The translations under genes and the position numbers were made by a program. From positions 50,179,794 through 50,243,793 of the forward strand of contig NC_054712.1 in the NCBI RefSeq assembly GCF_016097555.1: 64,000 nt of DNA, given 5' to 3'. The stretch's first letter is position 1. Each line of letters starts with the position of its first letter. This stretch comes from Gigantopelta aegis (taxonomy: Eukaryota > Mollusca > Gastropoda > Neomphalida > Peltospiridae). Positions 12,097-22,784 of the stretch are shown here, in pieces. The notes below the pieces were generated by a model. The model was given only the letters and a program-made list of their open reading frames with translations, ran no database searches and was not told where the DNA came from.

Positions 12097-12906
12097 CACT
12101 CCGTCGCAACAATTACAAAGCTCGTTTCGGACTCTCAGAAGAGGAAGGGAAGAGGACGGAGGAAGAAGAAACGTGCGCCAGGAGCGGCTCAGGGGGGAAC
12201 AAAACTGGCGGCTCAACCGCCAGCGGCGGTCCCTTCTGCGTCGCCGCCCCCGGCTCGGCCCAAGACGAAAGGACCAGCTCATCCGGACCTGCCGTCAACA
12301 CCGAGGGATGCTCTCAACGCGCCGATGTGCGAGACGCCCGCAGAGGGACCTCCATCTCCCTCTACGCCACCGCCTACACGTAACTGGCCACTGTCACCAG
12401 TCTTGCCAGTTCGGAAGGCGGCGGTCCGGGCAGGAGCCGTTGCGAAGAGGAAGGCCGTCGCTCAGCCGAGCGACCAGCCTGACAAGGCAAGACCTCCACC
12501 TTCACAGGCACCGTCCCCCTCCGACTCGGAAGCCGTCTGGAAAGTTCAGATCGGGAAAATCAGGTCCGGCTTCCTGAAGTTCGTGCAGGGGGACACCTCG
12601 GATCCGGCATCACTGATGGGCGGACTAGTGGAACCAGAGCTGAAAAAACTGCCTGATGGAAGCGCTTACGAGCTACACGCCATCAAGTCAACAGCCGGCA
12701 AGACGGGGTTGGTACTAACTCAGCGCCGAGAAGGAGTCTACCGACAAGCGGCCTTAGTTAGAGAGATGGATAGCCACACCATCCACAGGATCGTCAAGGC
12801 CCTTTTCGGCAACGACTACCGGAGTGTTATAACCATCCTCGCCGACCAGAGATGGAAGCACTTCATCCCCGCCTTTGCCGGTTCTCCGCTCATCAGTTCG
12901 CCGTAG
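12097..12906 (+). CDS. Unknown GC-rich open frame with proline/basic N-part and a compact C-part
   Basis: I do not recognise this protein. The frame is open from the TGA at 12094-12096 to the TAG at 12904-12906, about 269 codons. The first Met is at 12325, giving 193 residues. Upstream of that Met the frame encodes a lysine/arginine cluster (KRKGRGRRKKKR) followed by an Ala/Pro-rich linker. The last roughly 115 residues (from WKVQIGKIRSGFLKF to WKHFIPAFAGSP) are mixed hydrophobic/charged and look globular. Composition is strikingly GC-rich against AT-rich flanks. The other two forward frames are also open over the first third (from 12041 and 12093, the latter beginning MTLRRNNYKARFGL), so a frameshift or a different true start is possible. 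It may be an exon of a real gene, a transposon-encoded ORF1/gag-like protein, or a decayed copy of either. No splice-linked partner exon was found. Confidence 0.45.
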   Translation, partial: HSVATITKLVSDSQKRKGRGRRKKKRAPGAAQGGTKLAAQPPAAVPSASPPPARPKTKGPAHPDLPSTPRDALNAPMCETPAEGPPSPSTPPPTRNWPLSPVLPVRKAAVRAGAVAKRKAVAQPSDQPDKARPPPSQAPSPSDSEAVWKVQIGKIRSGFLKFVQGDTSDPASLMGGLVEPELKKLPDGSAYELHAIKSTAGKTGLVLTQRREGVYRQAALVREMDSHTIHRIVKALFGNDYRSVITILADQRWKHFIPAFAGSPLISSP

Positions 12907-14332
12907 GCCAACCTCCACACCCTAACGGCCTTAACGAGGCCACTCACGTGGACATATAGATTGGACTTTAAACATTTAGACCTTCGTTCAAAATTTTATG
13001 TCGAAATTACTTTTCTTTTAAATATTATTAAATAGTCCGATCCTCTCTTCTTTCTCTTATTTATTTTTGGACTGTCCTTCTAAAATGCTCCAAATTATAT
13101 AAATATTCGGCCGAGCAGTCAATTCTTTTTATTTTTGGCTTGTAATTTTTTTTTATTGTTATTATTTTTTTTTTAATTATTCTTTTAACCTTTTTACTAA
13201 TTGCTATTTTCAAAATTCTGCCCATTTCCAACACTAACCTATATACTTTTTTATATTTATGCTTAATATGAATGGCTTGCTTTCTTCTTTCTTTTTTCCG
13301 CTAAGTGATTTGATCCCTGGCAGGATCAGTCCCAGCTCGGATTTGATGTTTGATGTTTTCTTTTAATTTTTGTATTAAATGCATGTTTTTTTATTACAGA
13401 CAAGTTTAATTATTAGTTAGTTATTTTAAGATTTATTAAACCTTGTATTATTTATTTTAACCAAATGTATAACATGTTTTTATTTTATACAATTAAAGTG
13501 ATCATAGGGCTAGATCGCTCCCTTGTATGTTTGCGGTACTATATAGTACCGTGTGCACGCAGGGTATTTGTACATTAATGGCTTGTCTGGGCCATCCGTG
13601 TAAGTGACACATTGGTACCAAATATGTACCTGCGTCGGATGCGAGGAGGACCTTGAGGATCACCTATCCAAAACTTCATCCAACATGCGTTTCACCACTC
13701 CACTCGGGCTCGGCGGCTGAAAATCAACTTACATAGGGATCATCTCCTATGACCCCAAATCCAACCACCACCTCGTGGTTACAATACTGCCATCACCTTA
13801 TGGCATATCAATATATGGTTGTATAACTAAAACACACCTAGGTGTGTAACTGAGCCCTAAAAAGCTCACAATTATATTATTTCTCACCACTGGCCGGAAT
13901 GGCCTCCCATGGCTCGAGGGAGGGGGGACGGGTATGCCAGAAATAGGGAGGTAGGGCGTTGGCGATTGGGTGTTAGGGTTAGGGCTAGGTTTGTCTGGCC
14001 TTCACTGCCCGCCTGCCACTCGCCGTGGGGGTCCGGCCCGGATCGGTGGTGTATATCTTCACCCGGGTGTTGGACCGCGAATCCGGATTGAACGCGATGC
14101 CCACCCCAATCGTTAACCTTTCCTCCAGGGCCTAAAATGAGTTAAATAAATATTATTATATTTTGAAAGCCCGATCAAAAATTGGTGTCAAATAAATATT
14201 TTCTTTTAACCCATAATATCACTCTATTATTGTCTTTTGGCCGACACACTAAAATTAACTCTTAAAGTCCCTGATTTAGTGTAAGTTTCCAAATTAGTCC
14301 CTTAGTTTACAACCCTTCTGCCCCTGGTCGAA
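12907..14332. other. AT-rich region downstream of the unknown frame
   Basis: Long T/A-rich sequence, then a more GC-rich block at 13600-14110 with no convincing frame. It includes the perfect 18 bp palindrome at 13534-13551 and a GGTGTTAGGGTTAGGGCTAGG motif near 13968. Whether it is the 3' part of the same mobile unit as 12097-12906 is unknown. Confidence 0.4.
13534..13551. repeat. Perfect 18 bp palindrome
   Basis: CGGTACTATATAGTACCG is self-complementary. It could be a terminator-like or protein-binding dyad, or chance. Confidence 0.5.
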
Positions 14333-14410
14333 TCGCTGGCCTTGCCAGGGGTGAGACCAGGGTGAGACATGCCTGAACCCTAGTGGATATAGGCATGTTA
14401 AAACTGGTGT
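14333..14410 (+). repeat. Fragment resembling SINE tail III
   Basis: GAGACATGCCTGAACC, then GTGGATATAGGCATG, parallels the GCTTGAACC...TTGGATATAAGCACG tail of the third SINE type. It is divergent and head-less. Confidence 0.45.
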
Positions 14411-14714
14411 CAGGTCAGGTCGATATTTAAATTGTTATTTATAGATGAAATGTCGCCTGGACATGGGAGTCCACGCAATGCTGTTAGATCTACTGGTAGA
14501 CCAGTAGAGCTAATTTTAATCAGATTGGTGTTAACAATTTCAAGTATATGACTGCCTGCACCAATGTCATACATCCAATGAAAAACCAGCACGATCGAAA
14601 TCAATTACACTGTGGTGTATAGTTAATCTGACAATCAATTGTCTGTGACACGTAAGTGGAAGGACTGTAAATAACTTTTAGTCGAAAATAATTTGCTTAA
14701 AACCAGGTTTTTGA

Positions 14715-14890
14715 GGATATGTAAGAAATAGAATAATACATTCGTATCCGTTAGATACAATTTATCTTACAACTCTTTGTTTAAAAACGTATCAGACTCG
14801 CTTTCGCTCGTTGGATACATTTTAAAACAACTCGTAAGATAAATGGTATCTAACGGCCATTCGATGTATTATTATCTATTTCACAAAGAA
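14715..14890. mobile_element. Fold-back (hairpin) MITE of about 175 bp
   Basis: The left half (AGAAATAGAATAATACATTC, CCGTTAGATACAATTTATCT) is mirrored by the right half (AGATAAATGGTATCTAACGG, GATGTATTATTATCTATTTC). The arms are about 70 bp with mismatches, and a short loop ACTCGCTTTCGCTCGT lies at the centre. There is no coding capacity. Confidence 0.82.
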
Positions 14891-15260
14891 CTTGCAACCG
14901 TAAAGTGTTTAAATGTAGTATGGGACTGATACATCAGCAACAGCCTCCTACAAAGTTCAGTGAGGCAAAAACAAAAACCTAGGGAAGTGCATTACTGTAC
15001 AATGACTACATCAATTAAACAAAACTGGTACTTTCCTCCACGCGTATGAATATAAAATTAAGTTGTATCAGTACTAGTCGCAATGCATTTCAACATTTTC
15101 CACTAAAGAGATAATGTACAGCACACACGACACCAATGTTGTGCGTTCATGCGAGTGTACCACGTGACCTGGCCTAGCACCATGTGATCATGACGAAGCC
15201 TACACAAGACTAGGTGCATGATCCCCATTGTACACAGAATGACCGTAAGACAAGGAAGTA
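14891..15260. other. Non-coding stretch, nothing recognised
   Basis: No gene or repeat recognised up to the TA target site at 15259-15260. Confidence 0.35.
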
Positions 15261-16548
15261 CAGTAAAGTACTTTTATAACGAACACGCTTATAACAAACT
15301 ACCGGTTAGAACGAACTGATTGTAAAGTCCCGATTTTCCCCCATATAGTATTAATAAATTTTAATGTATAGAACGAACTATGTATAGCGAATTAACTGTT
15401 AAAACGAACCAATTTTGTGGTCAAAATTTTGAATTTCAGTGTAAATTAGTGCATATACAGCGAACCGATCATAATTTTTTGGTATCTTATTTGTATCTTA
15501 TCAATCAGTAGCATCAACGGCAATGCATCAAAAACGACTATACTAATAAGATCAGTCAGATAATGTCCGCGTGTATTTACGCAGTCGATTGGCAACAATT
15601 AAGAGAGTAACGTATAGAACAGTTAACGGTATGTTCTCATTTCACTGCTATTGTTCGCTTGTTTAAGTCCCCATTGCTTCCTTGACATTTTGCCGGTATC
15701 CAACAAGAAGATTGACACCTGCAACTCACTTGCATCTTATCAATCAGTAGCATTAGCGACAATTCATCCAAAACGATTGCACTGATATGTCAAATCAGAT
15801 AACGTCCGCTTGTCGTTACGTAAAAGATTGGTATCAATTAAGGGATTAATGTACGGAGCAATTAACCGTCTGCTCTCACTTCACTGCTATTGTGTGCTTG
15901 TGTAAGTGCCGGTATCCAACAATAAGACTGACACGTGAAACTCACTATACAGTCATTGTAAGTAGCGTTAAATAATCTGATATTTTGTTTTGAAGGTAGG
16001 TAACACAGATATTATGAAATGTTGATCAGTATTCGGTAGATGCCCTGGTCAGAAATCGTTCTCGCAACGAGCGTGCTTGAACATTAAATTGATATAAGCA
16101 CGTTATGACAGTCATTTGTGGCATACATACATACATACATACATACATACATACATACATACGGTAGATGCGCAATTATGACGGATACTGTTTTTCCAAA
16201 GTAAAGTTGATGTAGCTATGCCAGTTTCATTTGATTGCCGACATTGCTACAGCCCTGCGACTAGGAGACCAACGATCACTAAGCAGACAAAAATAAGCAA
16301 ATTTGTTTCAAAACGTGACGGACTGAACACTCATTTGATTCAACATGTTGTATTTATTTGCATATTTTGCTTCTATTGGTGATAATAAATGAAATCTTAA
16401 AAAAACCCACCTCACTAATTCTTGTGTTTATGGTGTTTAAATTTGAAAAATCCAAAATGACTGACTTCCTGAATAAAAACGGCTAACTTCTGCTATAACG
16501 AACCGATGGTGCTGGTCCTTTGCAGTTCGTTATAAGAGTACTTTACTG
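15261..16548. mobile_element. Tigger/pogo-like non-autonomous DNA transposon (1288 bp)
   Basis: Starts CAGTAAAGTACTTTTATAAC and ends GTTATAAGAGTACTTTACTG, which are inverted copies. It is flanked by TA on both sides (15259-15260 and 16549-16550), the target duplication of the Tc1/mariner/pogo group. CGAAC motifs are repeated inside the ends. The interior has no transposase. It contains a tandem duplication of about 239 bp (TCAATCAGTAGCAT at 15501 and again at 15740), a SINE tail III fragment near 16045-16110, and a (CATA)n run at 16122-16163. Confidence 0.82.
16122..16163. repeat. (CATA)n microsatellite
   Basis: About ten uninterrupted CATA units, directly after a SINE tail III fragment, as expected for microsatellites seeded from a retroelement tail. 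Confidence 0.95.
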
Positions 16549-16667
16549 TACTAATCAGCCACAGATTGCCAATTTTCATACATTTTAGACAGGTTGTTTT
16601 TTTATTTAGATTTCTCTTTATAAACCATGGCTTGTCTACATGAAGAGAAACTATAGGGATGAATGAA

Positions 16668-16740
16668 TGAATGTTTAACGACACCCCCAGCACGAAAAAT
16701 ACATCGGCTATTGGGTGTCAAACTGTGGTAATGCAAAAAA
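16668..16740 (-). mobile_element. SINE tail fragment (variant tail)
   Basis: TGTTTAACGACACCCCCAGC, then ATCGGCTATTGGGTGTCAAA, resembles the tail I region but with CCAGCACGAAAAATAC in place of CACTAGAGC. Similar short pieces occur near 4308 and 18450. Confidence 0.65.
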
Positions 16741-19164
16741 ATACGGTGATGATCAACATCAATATAAAAATTCAAGATTTAAATAAAAAGTGTAAAGAAC
16801 TGTGCAAAAATACAAATATCACAGATAGATACCGACTTTTACTCAAAATTTCAATTTGTGCTGTATTGGCCATTCTCAAAGAGAATGTTACACCCCTGCA
16901 CCACGGTGAGCTTACATCACGCGCAGGTGAGAAACTAGGATGTTACCAGCTCATGACATTCCAGCCAGTCCAAGAGAACAAAAGACAAAGGCACTTCGAT
17001 TTTCCCATGCAATTAGACACATCATTGTTGTTTAGTAGTACTGGGGGAAAAACAGCACAGGACACTTCGAAATCTTTTCCCTATATTATAGGAAAATGTC
17101 CATGTCCGTCTCAAATGACTCTTGCGCGTGCTGTAACCTCACGCCGATTTGTCCAGTGTCAGTCCAATTTCCAGTTGTTCTGATCTTTCCATAGAGCTCG
17201 ACTCAGAACAATGACTCGCATGGCAGTCTTCACAAACAAACAGATACTTGGGATTTTTATTATTATATTTAAATTTTTTAAAATTTAAATAGAAATCAAA
17301 CATTGAAAATTTAAGTCGATCTGCCCTACAGGTTGATTGGATAGTTCTGAAAAGCTGCAAAATGATTTTCATGGGCAGTCTTCATAAACTAATGGGAGAT
17401 ATATTCTGGAAATTTTGGATGTTTGAAATTGTATTAAATTGAAATTTGAGTCACTCGCTTTTACTGAACATGGGTACTTGAAATAATGCAAACACACACA
17501 CACACACTTTTTAAAAATTACTTTGCCAGGTCTTCTAGGAATAAAAACAAACAAATGTGTTTTTTTGCACTGTTTATTCACATACTGTCTGTCCAAACGA
17601 CCGGTTAGTGTACAATAGGCTAAAACAGACGGATAGACAGACATACTTTGGCAGGACAATATAAAGCATCACAATGCAACTTCAGTGTATCTACACATCA
17701 CTAGGATTACAGGAAACTATATATATTACACTAATGTACACCTGCCCACTTGCTGCCTTCAGGGGTGTGTTATATAATTATATGTAGTGCAATACTAAAA
17801 CCTGGCTATACCTATGTACAAATATTATACACAAAATATGTTCACATCTAATTCAGCAATACCCTTTTGAAAATAAATATAAATTAAATAAATAAATGTT
17901 TGCTCTTTTAATATTTGCATTAATTTGTTCCTGTCGGTTAATTTAAAAAATAATAATAATGGTATTTTCATATTACGACTACCTTCAAGTGCAATTCCCC
18001 AGTATCTATATTTTTTTTCTTCTTCAAATTACCAGTCTTCAGCAGCGAACTACCATTTTCAAATTATCTTTGCCCTTGATAAAAATTTCCATTGTTTTCT
18101 GTATTTTCAAATTATTATTGCTCTATATTAAAACGGCAAATATATGAGGACCGGTGAAAAGCTATGTACTAGAAACATGATTAAAGACATAAAATTCAAC
18201 AATTCTTTAAATGTTAATTTACAGTTTCCCAAATTACATCCAAGGTCTTAACAGGTCAAGGTTATTCTAAAATATAATTTGAATAAACTTCTTTACTTAC
18301 GTTAAAATTTTTTTTTATATATATATATACTAGTATATATATCATACAGTAAAATAAATATTGAAATAAATAAAAGTAAATAAATAAATCAATAATTAAA
18401 TCAATAAATCAACTAAATAAATAAAATAATGAAAACCCCATAGAGTAAATGAATGCTTAATGACATCCTAGCATCTTACATTTAACGGCACAGCGGAAAA
18501 CAAATACATAAACATTTAAAGACCTCCTCAAATCTGCTATCAGATGTGAACATATTTTCTCGTAAAGTTTGTGAACTTCAATATGTACAAACGTGAGCCC
18601 AAACCATCCGTCGGTTTCACTGTCGCCCTCAACGCCCGCATTGAGGTGTCTACTGGCACTTTCTCTCAACAATGGTAACAAGGTAACAACGGCGACGATG
18701 ACAAACAACACGTCAATAATGCACCTACTGTGAGATGTTAAAGTGAACAATAAACAGTGAAAACTGTAAGAGAAACGCATCATCTTCGTCGCACGAAATA
18801 ACTTTGATATTAAGAAATAGTTAATGTATTTGTACCTATTTCACGAGTTGTTAAGTTCTACAAATTCTATTCGGTACCGTGCTTTCAAAACTTGGTCAGC
18901 CTAGTCATGGGTTCAGACTTTTGATTCTTAAGAGTGTAACGCTGTGCGAACTTCATTTTGAAGTTGGGACTCAAAATGAAGTTTGCGTCTCAAATACACT
19001 CCTCCCCTTCACATTCAAAGTTTCCAAAGCACAGGTCCAGGCCATGTCTTGCACAAAATTCATAATAAAAAAACTACAAGATAATATGGCTGTCAGCACA
19101 ATTATTGTACCGTTTTTAATTACTGATTGCCAGATAACTACTTCTTTTTTTTTAAATCACCAAC
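16741..19164. other. Long non-coding stretch, nothing recognised
   Basis: AT-rich DNA with a short CA run near 17496 and TA-rich sequence near 18315-18340. The open frame at 16671-17183 starts inside a SINE tail and has no recognisable domain. It may be intergenic or part of a distant 3' region of SNRK. Confidence 0.35.
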
Positions 19165-19292
19165 TGCCAGTTAAACTATCGTTTGTAGCTATGGGCGGTC
19201 ATTTCAACTATTGTTTGTAGCTATGGACGGTCATTTCAACTATTGTTTGTAGTTATGGGCGGTCATTTCAACTATTGTTTGTACTTACTGCC
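19165..19292. repeat. 32 bp tandem repeat, about 3.5 copies
   Basis: GTCATTTCAACTATTGTTTG begins at 19198, 19230 and 19262, giving a 32 bp period; an imperfect copy precedes it. The unit ends GTAGCTATGGGCG. Confidence 0.9.
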
Positions 19293-20104
19293 AGTCTAAC
19301 AAATGTGTGTAGCTGACTGCCAGTTCATCTACCAACTGTTAGTTTGATATCCGATTTTAATTACTGACTGTCAGTTCAACTACTGTTTCTAATTCTGAAT
19401 ATACGTCTATGCATTAATAAATACACATGTATATGGGGGATTAATTTATTAAAAAAAATTCTTAATAAATATATGGGAGTTTGATTAATTAATTAAGTTA
19501 TTTATTTGTTTGTTAATTTGTTCATATATTTTTTCTTCTTTTTTTTGTGTGTAAATTTAAGTTTCACAGTCATTTGGTTTCTTCTTAAAATTATATAAGT
19601 TTTTAGACACACATTTTACTGTTATTTTCATGTAACTCCTGCAAAAGCAAATTGTAGCAGACAATCAAGATCATCCGACTAAATACCAATCGAGGTGTGG
19701 GGGGTTACTTGCTGTAAGCATGCAAGCATGGCAATAGCAGTTTTATTGGTTAGTACACACACAGATGGGTGAACATGCACCCAAGAACCTAGCATATTAT
19801 GTCGACCACAGGCCAAATTTACAAAAGATATGCATCTCTCAGTTTGAGGTAATTTCCCTAAACAGTACCGTGCCTTTCATAATTTACCATAAACCCTAGT
19901 ACTTGGCCATATCTACACATAATATTTTGTCCTTGATTAAGACATGTGTCTACAATAAATACACCATGATTACCTTTCGTAAATCGGCCCATGTATTACA
20001 AGACTCATACCATTAATTATGCACAAATACAGTTTAATACATTCTCATACAGAATTTAGGGTATACCTACACCACGTGACAGTGCATTAATGAAGACGGC
20101 ATCA
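19293..20104. other. Non-coding stretch, nothing recognised
   Basis: AT-rich sequence without coding signal or clear repeat. Confidence 0.3.
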
Positions 20105-20480
20105 TATTAAACAACAGAGAAGATTATTAATCGAACTAGCGGATAAACCATGATAGTAGATTATTAACAAAGATAGGAAAATTATAGACAGGAATATTAA
20201 ATTAAACTCGTACACAAACCATGATAGTAACATTATTATTATTAAGCAAAATATGATTAACCATACTAGGAGATGGACCACAATTTATAGCAGGATGTTA
20301 ATCAAGATAGCCGAATATTGATTTTGACAAAAAGAATATTAATCAAGACAGTCGATTAATGTTCAGAACGGAACAACATTAATCCTGACAGCAAAATATT
20401 AACCTAGACAGTACGAAAAACAATTAACATAGTATTATAATATTAAACAGAGAATCACGACAGTAGAATATTAATGATAG
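20105..20480. repeat. Degenerate tandem array of ATTAATC-AGA-AG units
   Basis: Motifs such as AATATTAATCAAGACAGTCG, TGTTAATCAAGATAGCCG and ATATTAACCTAGACAGTACG recur every few tens of bases, with heavy divergence, ending AGTAGAATATTAATG. This looks like an old minisatellite. Confidence 0.55.
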
Positions 20481-22367
20481 CACATTCACCGATCAAAGTT
20501 TTACGGTCTTATTCTTGGATAGTCTGGAGAGATTACGTAAACATGAGGTGGAGATGTACAAACGGTAAAATAGGAGAAAGAGAAGAAAAAAACTTGATAA
20601 AAATAATTAATTCTACTCTATATACTATACATGTTGCTTGCATGAAGCAACCAGATTAAATTAACTTCCATGTACATACATACATGTTGTTTTTAGTATA
20701 TACATACATTCAATAAATAACCACATACACATTAATACACCAACACAAACACACACACAGACTTTTCATATGTAAACAATACGATTCTGAATAGTCTAAT
20801 GGTACAATACATATATATTCCTACTTTAAACATGGGTTAAAACACAAGGTGATAAAATCCATCACATGAAACTGCTTAAATGACAGTATCCCACATTGTA
20901 TATAATTCGGACAATTTTCACTGGTTTAAAATACAGACAGACACAATCTAGTATTGAAACTATTATAATCGAGGTCAGGTCCACTTTCCTAGCATGAGTT
21001 TATCGATATCCTTCATATACACAGTACCTTTTTCATATACGTGATTAATTGATGAGCAATGTTTCTGCACAAGAGTTTTTCAGTGCTGTAACGTCGTAAT
21101 GCAAAGTTATCTACTTGTGGCTTAAAAGTACCCTTCAACATCAAATTTTGTATAGTAATCTGCTTGCAAAAATGCAGATGTGTAAAAGAAATTTTTTAAG
21201 AACATTATCACAGTAATGGTAAGCGGGCCTATCGTTGAAAAATATCCTTGTGACAGTACGGAAAGAGGCCTAGTTTTATACATTTAGTGCGATATATTTT
21301 ACTTCTACACCACACATGCCACAAGATATTTTATAAAACCGCTATCCTTTTATGAAAAAAAAATTCTTGGACTATGATTTAAATAAAATATAACAGTACA
21401 TGTATCTATCCTCCCAAGAAAATACATGTTCACCCAATCAACATAAAAATATTAATTTGGTATACATATAAGATTACATAAAACCTTAATGTTCCCTCTT
21501 TTCATGGATAAGTAGCCTTACCTCGCTAACCTCTTTGTACTTCTACCCTTATAGCATTAAAAGAAAAGAAAAACTTTCATATTTATTAGTGTACAGTATA
21601 CTGTACTGAAACATATTCTGTCTTACTAGAAGCTAATGAATCAATAGTAAGATGATGTACTACTCAGAAACAATGCTGCAGCTCGTTTATGATAGCAGTT
21701 TTATCAAGAACTAATTTCTTCCCAAGAGCAATCTTCAGACAGGATTTGAGCCCTTGTCCCTCAACATGGTAGTACTGGAGTGCTGTCAAGGGATAACAAG
21801 TGTTACTGAGACGGGTGGAGCAGTTTAACTCCAGTAAGTGAAAAACTCAACTGAAGTTGACATGGACTAGTTCCATGTATTACTCACTGAACAGCTATTC
21901 CTCAGCATACACACACTGATCCCCAAACCCCTTCTCTCCATCTCTCTCTCTATCCCTCTCTTTCTCTCTCTCTCCATATAATTCTCTCTCCATCTCTCTT
22001 CCTCCCTCTCTCCTCCACTCCCCCTTCTACCTATTTACAGATAATATTGCAACATATTGCTGATGTGTCGAAGTTCAATATCACAGATGATCTGTTCCTA
22101 TACACACACAATATTAATTAATATAATGGTAGCAATATTGACAAATAACACCACCACTAACAACAACATACCCCAATCCTACAATAAAAACCCAACATCC
22201 TGGTATGTACAGTTTACTGACCACTGTACAATAGTTGACAAATTTACATGGATGTTGTTGAGATAAACTCATTGATTTCACTGTCCTGCTTGAAGTTTAA
22301 TAAGCCGCAGGTAATGTACCTAGCTGTTAACATACCACCACTGTAACCAGGGGTGCAGAAATGGAAA
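20481..22367. other. Long non-coding stretch with CT-rich tract
   Basis: CT-rich low complexity at about 21935-22020. Otherwise AT-rich with no gene recognised. Confidence 0.35.
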
Positions 22368-22771
22368 AAAGTAAAGTAAAGTTTGTTTTATTTAACGACG
22401 CCACTAGAGCACACTGATTTTTTATCTTATCATCGGCTATTGGACGTCAAACATATGGTCATTTTGACACTGTTTTTAGAGGAAACCCGCTGTCGCCACA
22501 TAGGCTACTCTTTTTATGACAGGCAGCAAGGGATCTTTTATTAGCGCTTCCCACAGGCAGGATAGCACAAACCATGGCCTTTGTTGAACCAGTTATGGAT
22601 CACTGGTCGGTGCAAGTGGTTTACACCTACCCATTGAGCCTTGCGGAGCAGTCACTCAGGGTTTGGAGTCGGTATCTGGATTAAAAATCCCATGCCTCGA
22701 CTGGGATCCGAACCCAGTAACTACCAGCCTGTAGACCGATGGCCTGCCACGACGCCACCAAGACCAGGGCA
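22368..22771 (-). mobile_element. tRNA-derived SINE, head B with tail I, full length with target duplication
   Basis: Perfect 13 bp duplication GCAGAAATGGAAA at 22355-22367 and 22772-22784. On the plus strand it reads tail I (TTTAACGACGCCACTAGAGC), body (AAACCCGCTGTCGCCACA, GCAAGGGATCTTTTATTAGC), box-B side (CTGGGATCCGAACCC) and head (CGATGGCCTGCCACGACGCC). Its head and body match 5911-6292, but its tail is that of 8516-8814. Confidence 0.93.
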
Positions 22772-22784
22772 GCAGAAATGGAAA

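Noticed and set aside
16671..17183. 170-residue plus-strand frame
   Set aside because: It begins inside a SINE tail fragment, has AT-rich composition like its surroundings, and shows no domain.
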